The notes under the pieces are model-generated. The model saw nothing but the letters and a program-made list of their open reading frames with translations, had not been told where the DNA came from and did no database searches. Below are positions 53,647 to 62,841 of a stretch of DNA of 64,000 bases, in pieces. A program made the position numbers and the translations under genes. Each line of letters opens with the position of its first letter. Position 1 is the stretch's first letter. This DNA is from Couchioplanes caeruleus. Lineage in GTDB: Bacteria > Actinomycetota > Actinomycetes > Mycobacteriales > Micromonosporaceae. The stretch is from NCBI RefSeq assembly GCF_003751945.1, contig NZ_RJKL01000001.1, positions 3,968,001 to 4,032,000 of the forward strand, in the 5' to 3' direction.

Positions 53647-55503
53647 TTGGCGAAGTTGAGGCAGAACCGGCGCCGCGCCGCCCGCGGGGTGCTTCCCTGG
53701 TGGCGCCCGCTCGCTTATTCCGCCGCGACCGCCACCGTCATCGCCGCCCTCTTCAACCCGCTCCCTGCCGTCGCGGTTCCGGTGGCGCCTCCGGGTGCGC
53801 CGGCCGCGGTGCCCGACGCCGGTTCCCGCCCGATCGCCACCGGCTCGCTCACCCTGCCGGGGCAGCGGCCCGGCACCAGCGCGAGCACCACCCCGGCGTC
53901 CACCCTTCCGGTCGCCACCGGCGGTGCCACCAGCCCGCTGCTGAGGAAGATCGAGGCGGGCCGCATCGAGATCGCCAAGAAGGGCGAGGAGCTCGCCAAG
54001 CTCGACGAGGATCTCAGTCTCACCCGCACCCAGCTCACGACCGCGGACCAGAAGGTCCTGCAAGGCCAGTCGGCCGTGACGGCAGCCGAGCAGGCGGTCG
54101 CGGCCGCGGCAGCCAATGCCGTACGCCACGCGGCCGCGTTGCCTCCGGGCACCGCCGGCTCAGGCCTGAACGACCTCGACGCCCTCGCTCGCATCCAGCG
54201 TGGCGAGTCGTCGACCCAGGAGGCCGCCAGCCGGCATCTGAGCATCGCGCAGTCGGCGTACACGACGGCGACAACCGAGCAGCAAAGCCTGCGGGCGAAG
54301 CTCGACCTGGTCACCGCCGAGCACACCAAGAAGAAGGCGGTCCTCGACAAGAAGACCGCGGCCCAGCAGAAGCTCGAGCAGAAGCACACCGAGGAGATCA
54401 AGGCGGCCGAGGCCGCCCAGGCCGCGCGGGACGCCCAGGCCGGGGTGGGCTTCCTGGCGGGCGAGAACGCGGGCCGGGGCGCGGACCCGCGGGCGATCGC
54501 GGCCCTGCAGATCGCGCTGGCTCAGCGCGGCGACCCGTACGTCTGGTCCGAGGAAGGCCCGGACATGTTCGACTGCTCCGGGCTGATGTATTACGCCTAC
54601 CGCTCGGACGCGGCGGGCAACTTCCCGCTGACCCGGGTGGCGAAGGACCAGTATTTCCAGACCCGCGACAAGACGGTGGACCGTTACTCACTGCTCCCGG
54701 GCGACCTGCTGTTCTTCAACTCGACGCCAAGCTGGACGAGCATCCACCACGTGGCCATGTACGCCGGCAAGGGCATGATGGTAGAAGCCCCGCGCGCCGG
54801 CATGGACGTGATGCTCACCCCCATGCGCTGGACCCAGCTTTTCGCGGCGACCCGGATCTACGGCTCGGTCGAGGGCAAGGTCGAGGGCCCGAAGCTGGGC
54901 GCGCCGGACCCGGAGAAGCCGAGCGACCACTCGCCCACGCCGAAGCCGGGCACCAAGCCTCCGACGAAGCCGAGCGACCCCGGCACGCCGTCGACTCCGG
55001 GCAAGCCCTCTACGGGCCGGCCGTCGACCCCGAGCACTGGCACGCCGTCCACTGGCACGCCGAGCACCGGCACGCCGAGCACCGGCACGCCGTCCACTGG
55101 CACGCCGAGCACCGGCACACCGACCACCGGCACGCCGACCACCTCCGGCCGGCCGTCGACGCCCACGGGAGGCAGCAACCCGCCGTCGGGCTCCGCGGGC
55201 ACGTCCACGGGAGCCAAGCCGCCGTCAGGCTCGACGGGCACCTCCACGGGAGCCAAGCCCCCGACGGGCTCCGCGAGCACGACCGCGGGAGGCAAGCCGC
55301 CGTCGGGCTCCGCGGGCACGTCCGCCACCGCGAGCACGTCGGCCACCGCAGGCTCGACGAAGTCCCCGACGACGTCGGCCAGCACGTCCAAGCCTGTCGC
55401 CGCGTCGACCTCGGCCGGCGCCGCGACGTCCGGCACCGCCTCGGTAACCCCGTCCGCCTCGGCTTCCAGGGCGGCCGAAGCGAAACAATCCGGTAACGGC
55501 TGA
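53647..55503 (+). CDS. NlpC/P60 cell-wall endopeptidase with repeat tail
   Basis: This 618-residue protein has an N-terminal membrane anchor or signal (WWRPLAYSAATATVIAALFNPLPAVA). A coiled-coil region spans about 110-265 (EEHTKKK..KLEQKHTEEIKAAEAAQAARD), then an NlpC/P60 domain about 285-405 with the catalytic Cys in EEGPDMFDCSGLMYYAYR and His in TSIHHVAMYAGKG. The last 190 residues are Thr/Ser/Pro/Gly repeats. The architecture is that of RipA-like peptidoglycan hydrolases with a regulatory coiled coil. TTG at 53647 is preferred because GGGGAG lies 5 bases upstream; an ATG at 53590 would add 19 polar residues and has a poor ribosome site. Confidence 0.85.
   Translation: MAKLRQNRRRAARGVLPWWRPLAYSAATATVIAALFNPLPAVAVPVAPPGAPAAVPDAGSRPIATGSLTLPGQRPGTSASTTPASTLPVATGGATSPLLRKIEAGRIEIAKKGEELAKLDEDLSLTRTQLTTADQKVLQGQSAVTAAEQAVAAAAANAVRHAAALPPGTAGSGLNDLDALARIQRGESSTQEAASRHLSIAQSAYTTATTEQQSLRAKLDLVTAEHTKKKAVLDKKTAAQQKLEQKHTEEIKAAEAAQAARDAQAGVGFLAGENAGRGADPRAIAALQIALAQRGDPYVWSEEGPDMFDCSGLMYYAYRSDAAGNFPLTRVAKDQYFQTRDKTVDRYSLLPGDLLFFNSTPSWTSIHHVAMYAGKGMMVEAPRAGMDVMLTPMRWTQLFAATRIYGSVEGKVEGPKLGAPDPEKPSDHSPTPKPGTKPPTKPSDPGTPSTPGKPSTGRPSTPSTGTPSTGTPSTGTPSTGTPSTGTPSTGTPTTGTPTTSGRPSTPTGGSNPPSGSAGTSTGAKPPSGSTGTSTGAKPPTGSASTTAGGKPPSGSAGTSATASTSATAGSTKSPTTSASTSKPVAASTSAGAATSGTASVTPSASASRAAEAKQSGNG
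55033..55137 (+). repeat. Seven 15-bp coding repeats (STGTP)
   Basis: Seven consecutive 15-bp units (AGCACCGGCACGCCG with small changes) encode STGTP in the tail of the NlpC/P60 protein. From 55180 to about 55325 a second family of ~39-bp units encodes KPPSGSxGTSTGA three to four times. Confidence 0.85.
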
Positions 55504-55654
55504 GCTCAGACCCGATCTTTACACCGCGACCGGTTGACGCCGGGTGTGCTCACGAGCGCTGATGTGGCACGGTAGTGACGAGCGCCCGGCATCCGGCTTG
55601 CCCGGCGTCCGATAGGTGGCGTCGGCACGCGGGTGGCGGCGATCGGGAGGACCC

Positions 55655-58150
55655 ATGGACGAGCAGCAGGCGACACCGGCCAGCGACGGCATCAGGCCGC
55701 CCGCTGCGCAGCCGCCCGCCGTCGGCTCCGGGCCGCAAGATCAGGAGTACCAGCTCCCCCCACCCCCGGCCGCGGGCGCGCTGTGGGCCGCCCCGGCCGG
55801 TGCTGCGAAGCCCGTGTCCGGATCCGCACCCGTCCCTGCCTCGGGCTCCGCATCGGTTCCCGCCTCCGCGCCCGTTTCCGCCTCCGCGCCCGTTTCCGCC
55901 TCCGCGCCCGTTTCCGCCTCCGCGCCCGTTTCCGCCTCCGCGCCCGTTTCCGCCTCCCGCTCCGTTCCCAGCTCCGCGCCGGTCAGCGGCTCCGCCCCGG
56001 TCTCCGGCTCCGCGTCCGTTCCCAGCTCCGCCCCGGTCTCCGGCTCCGCGCCTGTTCCCAGCTCCGCGCCGGTGAGCGGGGGCGCTGCTGGGCGGGCGTC
56101 CGTGCACTCGAACCGCTCGGCGTTCTTCCCTGTCAGCCCCGCCAAATCCACCGCCGCGTCAGGCGGGACCGGCGCACAAGGTTCCGCATCCGTATCAGGT
56201 AACAGCTCGAAGGGTTCCGCATCCGTGTCCGGCACTTCCTCCGTTGCCTCGTCCGGCCGCTCACAGGGTTCCGCCTCGGTGGACGGCGGTTCGTCGCGGC
56301 CGGTGTCGGTGCCGCCGAGCTCGAACGCCGCCCGGGCCAGCGTGCCGGGTTCCGCGCAGGCTGAGCCCGCCGACCGCGGCGCCGCGGCGCGGAAGGGTGG
56401 TCAGGCCAAGGTCTACGGCACGCGTGCGACCGAAAATCCCGCTCCGGAGAAGCCGGCCGACGACTCCGCGCCCGTCGAAGCCGCGAAGGACGAGGCAACC
56501 CGGGTGCAGGCGCCGGAGGTAGCTCCCGCCGCGGCGGCCAAGACAGCCGTGAAGGCCGACGCGGCCGACGCGGCCGAGGGAGCCGACGGGGCTGAGGGAG
56601 CCGACGCGGCCGAGGGAGCCGACGGGGCTGAGGGAGCCGACGGGGTCAGGGCCGGCGATATCAAGCCTGGTGACATCAAGGCGGGCGACGTCGAGCCTGG
56701 TGGCACCAAGGCGGGCGACGTCGAGCCTGGTGACATCAAGGCGGGCGTAGGCGTCGAGACCGCGGAGAAAGCAAAGGTCGAGAAGACCAACGCCGAGGAA
56801 GCCACGACGGTGGAGGCCTCCGAGCCTACTGAGGCCGCAGAGGTCTCAGAGACGGATGAGGCAGCGGCTCCGGAGCCTGACCTGCCTGAGCCGTCGACTC
56901 CGGAGCCGCGGCCCGCCAAGCCCGAGCCGCCGAAGCCCACCCGTCCCGAGCCGGTCCCGTTCCCGACTCCCTCGCCGGCGCCGCCCGCTCCGGGACCGTC
57001 GCCCGCTCCCTCGCCGGGGCCGTCGCCCGTTCCGCCGGGTCCGGTTCCGCCCGGGCCCAATCCAGACCCTGTGCCGCCGACGCCTGGCCCGGACCCCGTG
57101 CCCCCGGCTCCGGGGCCCTCGCCGGTGCCGCCGGGTCCGAGTCCTCACCCGGTGCCGCCGGGCCCCGGCCCCTCGCCGGTTCCCGGACCGCCGCCTACAC
57201 CATTTCCCGCGCCGCCGACATTCCCGGCAGCGTCCAGCGCCCCGGCAGCGAAGATTGCGGTGCCGAACGTGCCGGTCAATCCCGGTGGTTCGTCGACGAA
57301 CGGCCTGCCGGCCTACACCGTCCCTCCGACCTCAGGTCCGGCTAGCAGCCACGCGACGTCGCCCGCGCAGAGCGACTCGACGATGCCGTTCGCGACGCAG
57401 GAACTGTCGCGGAGCGACGCCACCACGCCGTTCGCCGCCCAAGGGACGACGCAGAACGACGCCACCACCCCGTTCGCCGCCCAAGGAACAGCACGGAACG
57501 ACGCCACCACCCCGTTCGCCGCCCAAGGAACAGCACAGAACGACGCCACCACCCCGTTCGCCGCCCAAGGAACGACACAGAACGACGCCACCACCCCGTT
57601 CGCCGCCCAAGGAACAGCACAGAACGACGCCACCACCCCGTTCGCGGCTCAACGAGCGACGCAGGGTGCGGTGCAGGGAGGCTTGCACGGTCCGAGTGAC
57701 GCGACCATGCCGTTCGCGGCCACGGGGTCTTCACATGCCCCCGCCTCGTTCGGGGTCGGCGCGTCGGCCGGCACGCGGCAGACGTTCGGTGGAGCGGGAT
57801 CGTCCATGGGTAGCCCGTCCGCGCGCCCCTCGACGTACGGGTCGGGTTCCGGACAGGGCGTGCCGCATCAGCGTGGGGAGGGCACCGTGTACGGGGGGCT
57901 CGCGGACTACGCGCCCTCCGACATGACGATGCCGATCATGACCAACCCGGTGGAGAACTCGGGTTCGCTGACCGGCCACATCCTGGCCCAAGGGTGGCGC
58001 GACGCCCCGGAGACCCAGCGGAACAGCAACGTCAAGGTGATCGTCGCCATGCTGCTTGTCCTGGCGTTCCTGGTCGGGGTGAGCCTGCTCTTCCTGTTCA
58101 CCGTCGGGGACGCGTTCAGCGACATGATCGGCGGGGTTTTCCAGGGATAA
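55655..58150 (+). CDS. Large repeat-built tail-anchored protein with DATTPF motifs
   Basis: I do not recognise this 831-residue protein. It has no signal peptide; residues 1-780 are predicted disordered, and one C-terminal helix (VKVIVAMLLVLAFLVGVSLLFLFTV) anchors it with about 12 residues after. Repeat blocks in order: APVSAS, SASVSG-like Ser-rich, AEGADG, KAGDVEPG, Pro-rich (PSPVPPGP, about residues 420-525), and six 14-residue copies of NDATTPFAAQGTAQ. The motif D-x-T-[TM]-P-[FI] occurs nine times, the last (SDMTMPIM) 35 residues before the conserved-looking juxtamembrane NSGSLTGHILAQGWRDAPETQRNS. ATG at 55655 has GGGAGG upstream. A scaffold presenting Thr sites to kinases or FHA domains is speculation. 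Confidence 0.8.
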   Translation: MDEQQATPASDGIRPPAAQPPAVGSGPQDQEYQLPPPPAAGALWAAPAGAAKPVSGSAPVPASGSASVPASAPVSASAPVSASAPVSASAPVSASAPVSASRSVPSSAPVSGSAPVSGSASVPSSAPVSGSAPVPSSAPVSGGAAGRASVHSNRSAFFPVSPAKSTAASGGTGAQGSASVSGNSSKGSASVSGTSSVASSGRSQGSASVDGGSSRPVSVPPSSNAARASVPGSAQAEPADRGAAARKGGQAKVYGTRATENPAPEKPADDSAPVEAAKDEATRVQAPEVAPAAAAKTAVKADAADAAEGADGAEGADAAEGADGAEGADGVRAGDIKPGDIKAGDVEPGGTKAGDVEPGDIKAGVGVETAEKAKVEKTNAEEATTVEASEPTEAAEVSETDEAAAPEPDLPEPSTPEPRPAKPEPPKPTRPEPVPFPTPSPAPPAPGPSPAPSPGPSPVPPGPVPPGPNPDPVPPTPGPDPVPPAPGPSPVPPGPSPHPVPPGPGPSPVPGPPPTPFPAPPTFPAASSAPAAKIAVPNVPVNPGGSSTNGLPAYTVPPTSGPASSHATSPAQSDSTMPFATQELSRSDATTPFAAQGTTQNDATTPFAAQGTARNDATTPFAAQGTAQNDATTPFAAQGTTQNDATTPFAAQGTAQNDATTPFAAQRATQGAVQGGLHGPSDATMPFAATGSSHAPASFGVGASAGTRQTFGGAGSSMGSPSARPSTYGSGSGQGVPHQRGEGTVYGGLADYAPSDMTMPIMTNPVENSGSLTGHILAQGWRDAPETQRNSNVKVIVAMLLVLAFLVGVSLLFLFTVGDAFSDMIGGVFQG
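55862..55951 (+). repeat. Five exact 18-bp coding repeats (ASAPVS)
   Basis: GCCTCCGCGCCCGTTTCC is repeated five times without change, encoding ASAPVS, inside the tail-anchored repeat protein. Diverged copies flank the block. Confidence 0.9.
57413..57664 (+). repeat. Six 42-bp coding repeats (DATTPFAAQGT)
   Basis: Six consecutive 42-bp units, in frame, encode [SN]DATTPFAAQGT[AT][QR]. Copies differ by only a few bases. Related single motifs lie on both sides (DSTMPF near 57374, DATMPF near 57698, DMTMPI near 57919). Confidence 0.95.
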
Positions 58151-58389
58151 GTTGCCCCGAAACCCTCCCGCGCCTAAGCTGGCGAGGTTGCGCCGCAGGG
58201 TGAGCCTGCCCACTACCGGCGCGGAATGCGGTCAGTGTCTGCGACGTTGACCCGTACACTGATGGCAGTAATTGACCTGGCGTGCCCACATGGTGCACGC
58301 CACGGGCGTTCTTGCGGGCATTTCAGCGGCAGGCTTCCGGCAGCCGCGGCGGGCCATTCGCGAGCATGCGCCCCCGTAGAGAGGTTCTC
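58151..58389 (+). promoter_or_regulatory. Leader region of the DEAD-box helicase gene
   Basis: TTGACC near 58247 followed by TACACTGATGG is a possible but short-spaced promoter. A hairpin TGGCGTGC...GCACGCCA (about 58278-58302) lies in the leader about 90 bases before the TTG start. Cold-inducible helicase genes often have long structured leaders; here it is only a suggestion. Confidence 0.4.
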
Positions 58390-60447
58390 TTGACCACTTT
58401 CGCTGATCCCAGCACGTTCCCGTCCGTCTTCGACACCCCCGTCCTGGAGCAGGATCCGACGACCGCCGAGGTCGAGATCATCGCCACCGCCGACACCGCG
58501 ACCGCGGACCCGGCGAGCTCCGACGACGCGAAGACCGTCACTCAGGCCACCGAGAAGGCCACCGCGGAGACCGGCACGCAGGCTGCCGCACCGAACGCCG
58601 AGAAGGCCACCGCGGAGATTGAGACCACCGCCACCGACGCCGTGATGAGCGCGCAGAGCGAGGTCGCCGACGACGCCGTGACCACGGCGCAGAGCGAGAC
58701 CGCCGACGACGCCGACGCCGATGTGGAGATCGTCGAGGCGCGCAAGAGCTTCGCCGACCTTGGCCTCCCCGCCGAGCTGGTCCGCGTGCTCAAGCGCGAG
58801 GGCATCACCACCCCGTTCGAGATCCAGGCCGCGACCATGCCGGACGCGCTCTCCGGCCGCGACGTGCTCGGCCGCGGCCAGACAGGCTCCGGCAAGACCC
58901 TGGCGTTCGGCCTGCCGGTGCTGGCCCGCGTCGCCCAGGGCGGCCGCGCGCTGCCGCACCACCCCAAGGCCCTGATCCTGGTGCCGACCCGCGAGCTGGC
59001 CATGCAGGTCGCCGACGCGCTGATGCCGCTCGGCCGGGCCGTCGGCGTCTTCCTCAAGACCGCCGTCGGCGGCGTGCCGTATGACCGGCAGATGGACGCG
59101 CTGCGCCGTGGCGTCGAGGTGATCGTCGCCACCCCGGGCCGCCTGGGTGACCTGATCGAGCGGGGCGCCTGCAAGCTCGACAGCGTCGAGGTGACCGTCC
59201 TCGACGAGGCCGACCAGATGGCCGACATGGGCTTCCTGCCCGAGGTCACCGAGCTGCTCGCCAAGACCCCGGCGGACGCTCAGCGGCTGCTCTTCTCGGC
59301 GACGCTCGACGGCGACGTCGACACGCTGGTCAAGCGGTTCATGACCGACCCGGTGACGCACTCCACGGCCCCGGCCGAGGCGAGCGTGTCCACCATGGAC
59401 CACCACCTGCTGCTGATCCCGCCGCACGACAAGTTCCCGATCACCGCGTCGATCGCCAACCGGGCGGGCAAGACCATCGTCTTCGCCCGTACACAGATGG
59501 GTGTGGACCGGCTGGTCGAGCAGCTCGCCGCGGTGGGCGTGCGGGCCGGTGCGCTGCACGGCGGCAAGACCCAGCGGGTACGCACCCGCACGCTGGCCGA
59601 GTTCAAGGAAGGCCGCACGAACGTGCTGGTCGCCACCGACGTCGCCGCCCGCGGCATCCACGTCGACGGCATCTCGCTCGTCGTGCACGTCGACCCGCCG
59701 AAGGACCCGAAGGACTACCTGCACCGTGCCGGCCGTACGGCCCGCGCGGGTGAGTCGGGCGCGGTGGTGACGCTGGTCCTGCCGAAGCAGCGCCGCAGCA
59801 CGCAGGCGATGATGCAGAAGGCCGGCGTCGCGCCGGGCGAGTTCCGGGTGCGGCTCGGCGACGAGAAGCTGGCCGAGATCACCGGGGCCCGCGAGCCCAG
59901 CGGTGTGCCGGTGAAGGACGAGCCGGAGCCGCGCCGGGAGCGGGGCGACCGTCCGCGTCGCTTCGGCGACCGCCCGCAACGCGGCGGCTACGACCGTCCG
60001 CGCGGCGACCGTGGCCACGGCGACCGCCCGCGCGGCGAGCGCAGCTACGGCGACCGGCCCTCCGGTGACCGCGACCGCTCGTTCGGCGACCGCCCCCGCG
60101 GCGAGCGCACGTTCAGCGACCGCCCCCGCGGCGAGCGGACCTTCAGCGACCGCCCCCGCGGCGAGCGGACCTTCAGCGACCGCCCCCGCGGCGAGCGGAC
60201 CTTCAGCGACCGTCCCCAGGGCGAGCGTTCGTTCGGCGACCGTCCCCAGGGCGAGCGTTCGTTCAGCGACCGCCCCCGCGGTGAGCACTCGTACAGCGAC
60301 CGGCCGCGTAGTGAGCGGGGCTTCGGTGACCGCCCGTCCCGCAACTTCGGCGACCGTCCGGGCGGCTTCCGCCGCGAGAGCGGCCGCAACGATCGGCGCG
60401 AGCCGGGCAACGGCCGCTACCAGGGCCGTCCGGCGCACACGCACTGA
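58390..60447 (+). CDS. DEAD-box RNA helicase with Arg/Gly repeat tail
   Basis: This 685-residue protein has an acidic Ala/Thr-rich N-terminal extension (1-115). The Q motif is SFADLGLPAELVRVLKREGITTPFEIQ; motif I is GQTGSGKT, motif II VLDEADQMADMGF, motif III FSATL and motif VI HRAGRTARAG. Residues ~520-685 are DRPRGERTFS-type repeats, an RNA-binding RGG-like tail. It belongs to the RhlE/DeaD group unwinding structured RNA, usually in the cold. The start is TTG at 58390 with GAGAGG 6 bases upstream. The product is monocistronic, with a strong terminator. Confidence 0.92.
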   Translation: MTTFADPSTFPSVFDTPVLEQDPTTAEVEIIATADTATADPASSDDAKTVTQATEKATAETGTQAAAPNAEKATAEIETTATDAVMSAQSEVADDAVTTAQSETADDADADVEIVEARKSFADLGLPAELVRVLKREGITTPFEIQAATMPDALSGRDVLGRGQTGSGKTLAFGLPVLARVAQGGRALPHHPKALILVPTRELAMQVADALMPLGRAVGVFLKTAVGGVPYDRQMDALRRGVEVIVATPGRLGDLIERGACKLDSVEVTVLDEADQMADMGFLPEVTELLAKTPADAQRLLFSATLDGDVDTLVKRFMTDPVTHSTAPAEASVSTMDHHLLLIPPHDKFPITASIANRAGKTIVFARTQMGVDRLVEQLAAVGVRAGALHGGKTQRVRTRTLAEFKEGRTNVLVATDVAARGIHVDGISLVVHVDPPKDPKDYLHRAGRTARAGESGAVVTLVLPKQRRSTQAMMQKAGVAPGEFRVRLGDEKLAEITGAREPSGVPVKDEPEPRRERGDRPRRFGDRPQRGGYDRPRGDRGHGDRPRGERSYGDRPSGDRDRSFGDRPRGERTFSDRPRGERTFSDRPRGERTFSDRPRGERTFSDRPQGERSFGDRPQGERSFSDRPRGEHSYSDRPRSERGFGDRPSRNFGDRPGGFRRESGRNDRREPGNGRYQGRPAHTH
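60025..60330 (+). repeat. About ten 30-bp coding repeats (DRPRGERTFS)
   Basis: Units of 30 bp, CGCCCCCGCGGCGAGCGCAC plus TTCAGCGAC-type ends, run in register from 60091 to 60330 (eight units) with a further copy at 60025-60054. Three central units are nearly identical. They encode the basic tail of the helicase. Confidence 0.9.
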
Positions 60448-60464
60448 TCGCACCAGCATCTGAC

Positions 60465-60494
60465 GAGGGCCTCCGGCATCAGCCGGGGGCCCTC
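60465..60494 (+). terminator. Terminator of the DEAD-box helicase gene
   Basis: GAGGGCCTCCGGC pairs with GCCGGGGGCCCTC (13 bp, one G-U pair) around the loop ATCA, 17 bases after the stop codon. Confidence 0.85.
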
Positions 60495-60514
60495 CGTCGT
60501 TACAGCACGGAAAG

Positions 60515-60660
60515 CGGCGGGCAGAGCGCCGAGAAACCGAGCAAACCCCGGGAAAGCCCCGCAAGACCCGGGGAAAGCCCAGCAAGACCTTGGGAAAGCC
60601 GAGCAGGGCCGGGAAAGCTGGGCGGACGGGGAAAAGGCCGAGGAAAGCGGCGCGAGGAAA
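60515..60660. repeat. GGGAAAGCC-type short repeats
   Basis: A core GGAAAGCCSAGCAAGACC recurs with variations about six times (GGGAAAGCCCCGCAAGACCC, GGGAAAGCCCAGCAAGACCT, GGGAAAGCCGAGCAGGGCC). It occupies most of the 266-base gap between the helicase gene and the next gene. No gene is seen there. Confidence 0.7.
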
Positions 60661-60713
60661 GCTGCGAAGAGCCGGAAGGGGTTCCGGCGACGGCGGGCGG
60701 GTACACCAGACGC

Positions 60714-61337
60714 ATGTCCGTCCTGCCTGGTTCGTTGTTCTGGGAGCGCCGGGACACCACCGGCGCCGAGCATGCGCTGATCGATGCGCGCGGCGGCCTG
60801 CACGCCCGCGGCGTCGCGCTGGCGGTCGATCCCATCCCCTACACCGCGCGGTACGAGATCGGGACCGATCCGGCGTGGATCACCACGTCGCTCGAGGTCG
60901 GCACCGAGGGCGCCGGTTGGAGCCGGACGTTGCGCCTGACAGCCGAGGGCGGTCGCTGGCAAGCGACCACCGCCGAGCAGGGTGACCTCGACGCCGCGCT
61001 GACCGCGGGCGGGCATCCCGGTGCCGGGCTACCCGGCAGCGAGGATCCCGACCTTCTCGTCGGCGCGTACGACGTGGATCTGACCGGCTCTCCGCTGACC
61101 AACACGCTGCCGATCCGCCGCCTGGGCCTGGCGAAGTCCGAGCCCGGGGTGGCACACCGGGTCAGCGTGGCGTGGGTGCTGCTGCCCAGCCTGGAGGTGA
61201 TGCAGGCGGACCAGATCTACACCGCGCTGGGCGACGGGCGGGTGCGGTTCGCCAACGAGACGTTCAGCGCCGATCTGACCGTGGACGACGACGGTTTCGT
61301 TCTCGAGTATCCGGGCCTTGCCCAGCGCCGATGCTAG
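60714..61337 (+). CDS. Putative glycolipid-binding domain protein (PF06475-like)
   Basis: This 207-residue protein reads LFWERRDTTGAEHALIDARGGLHARGVALAVDPIPYTARYEI and TLRLTAEGGRWQA, and ends with YPGLAQRRC. It matches the putative glycolipid-binding family (beta-barrel with conserved WxRxDxxG and D-LTGSPLTNTLPIRRL). No enzymatic motif is known for the family, and it has no signal peptide. ATG at 60714. Its TAG stop overlaps that of the convergent metalloprotease gene within CTAG. Confidence 0.8.
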   Translation: MSVLPGSLFWERRDTTGAEHALIDARGGLHARGVALAVDPIPYTARYEIGTDPAWITTSLEVGTEGAGWSRTLRLTAEGGRWQATTAEQGDLDAALTAGGHPGAGLPGSEDPDLLVGAYDVDLTGSPLTNTLPIRRLGLAKSEPGVAHRVSVAWVLLPSLEVMQADQIYTALGDGRVRFANETFSADLTVDDDGFVLEYPGLAQRRC

Positions 61338-62749
61338 GCGCGGTCGCGGATCCAGGCGACGCAGGCCTTGTCGACGGCCTGGAACGGCGTACCGAAGGCT
61401 TCCTGGGAGGCCGGGTCGAGCTCGCGGTTTTCGCGCAGATGGAGCCGGACGAAGGTGAAAAGGGCGCGCTCGCCGTATTTCCTGGCCATGCAGTCGGCGG
61501 CGAAGTGGCCGAGGCCGTAGAACGCGTCGCCCTCCTCGGCGGAGGCGTTCTCGCCGAGGGCGTCGACCGCGATGGACGTGGGTGGCCGGCTGCTGTGCAC
61601 CGCGTCGCGGACCGCTTGGCGGCGCCAGCTCGCGGTGGCCGGTCGTGGGTGCCAGCCGATGTATTCGGCGATGCCCTCCTTGAGCCACATGGCGCTCGTG
61701 CCGTCCCGCGTGCCGCGGCGCACCCCGCCGACCGTCACCACGTGGCCGAGCTCGTGCCGGATGGTGGTGGCTAGGAGGCGCTCGTCGTTCCTCAGCTTGG
61801 TCAGGTTCAGCACGACGTCGGTGCCGGCCTCGTTGCGCGGCAGTGCGTAGCCGACGACCCACTGGTCCTTGATGCCGCCGTACCAGACCTTCCAGTTCTT
61901 GCGGCCGGCCAGGTAGATGCGGTAACGCTGTTGCGGGTTGCCGACGAGGCCGGCGAAGCGGTCGGTGGTCGTGGCGGCCTGCTCGGCGATCGGCAGAAGC
62001 CGGTGGAGGTCCTTCTCGCCTTGCAGTGCGACGAGGGTGACGCGCTTGCCCTCGGCGGTCGCCAGCGCGTTGTTCTCCCAGGGCACCGGCTGGTGCTCCA
62101 GGGCTCGCCGCTGGTTGTTGACCGAGGTGATGTGCCACTGACCCTTGACCGTCTTGAGCTTGAGCGTCTGGGCGATGATCGGCGGGCCGGCCGAGTCGGC
62201 GCCCCTCTCCTTGACGCAGTTGTCTCCGGCGAGGCAGTAAGCGACGTCGGCGAAGATGCCGAGGCTGCCGGCGGCGCTCTTGTCGTTGGCGATGGACGTC
62301 TGGTACTGGAAATGGCTGACGCCGAGCGCGCGCAGCGACCGGAACATCGTCTTGTAGCGGGCGAGGAGCTTGGGCTGCCGCGGATCGACGGCGGCCAGCC
62401 AGGCCTTCTCATCGCCTCGCAGCAGGGCCGCCGCCTGCCGGCTGAGCACCGCGTTCGCCTGCTCGATGGGGGCGGCCGGGGCGATGGACGCCGCGGCCTC
62501 CGCCGGGGCGTCGAGCGGCTCGTCATGGACGATGAAGGCGGCACCCACGCCGAGGGCCACGGCGGCGGACAGGGCCAGCACTCCCGTCAGCACGAGCTTG
62601 CCGCGGCTTCGCGGCTCGGCGGGCTCGGGAAAGGGTGGAAGTGCCGGGAGCGGCGGGAGCGGCGGGAGCGGCGCCGAGTCGGCCGGATGCGGCAGCCGCG
62701 GCGACGGCACAACGGCCGGCGGGGTGGTGACGTCGTCGCCGTGAGGCAC
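61334..62749 (-). CDS. Membrane-anchored gluzincin-type metalloprotease
   Basis: This 471-residue protein has a Pro-rich cytoplasmic N-terminus (PLPPLPPLPALPPFPEP) and one membrane helix (LVLTGVLALSAAVALGVGAAFIV, about residues 50-72). An NTF2-like region follows, then a peptidase-MA domain: zinc motif TTIRHELGHVVTVG near residue 335 and a downstream glutamate in LKEGIAEYIGWHPR, the gluzincin pattern. The active site faces outside. GTG at 62749 has AAGGAG 7 bases upstream; an ATG at 62788 abuts its own purine run and is less likely. The substrate is unknown. Confidence 0.82.
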   Translation of the reverse strand: MPHGDDVTTPPAVVPSPRLPHPADSAPLPPLPPLPALPPFPEPAEPRSRGKLVLTGVLALSAAVALGVGAAFIVHDEPLDAPAEAAASIAPAAPIEQANAVLSRQAAALLRGDEKAWLAAVDPRQPKLLARYKTMFRSLRALGVSHFQYQTSIANDKSAAGSLGIFADVAYCLAGDNCVKERGADSAGPPIIAQTLKLKTVKGQWHITSVNNQRRALEHQPVPWENNALATAEGKRVTLVALQGEKDLHRLLPIAEQAATTTDRFAGLVGNPQQRYRIYLAGRKNWKVWYGGIKDQWVVGYALPRNEAGTDVVLNLTKLRNDERLLATTIRHELGHVVTVGGVRRGTRDGTSAMWLKEGIAEYIGWHPRPATASWRRQAVRDAVHSSRPPTSIAVDALGENASAEEGDAFYGLGHFAADCMARKYGERALFTFVRLHLRENRELDPASQEAFGTPFQAVDKACVAWIRDRA

Positions 62750-62841
62750 CGGGCCGCTCCTTGGACGTGAATCCTTTTGCGCCCTCATCCTCCCAGGTCG
62801 GCTCCGGCCGCGGTGACCCGTCGGGGCCGTTGCGGCCGGGA

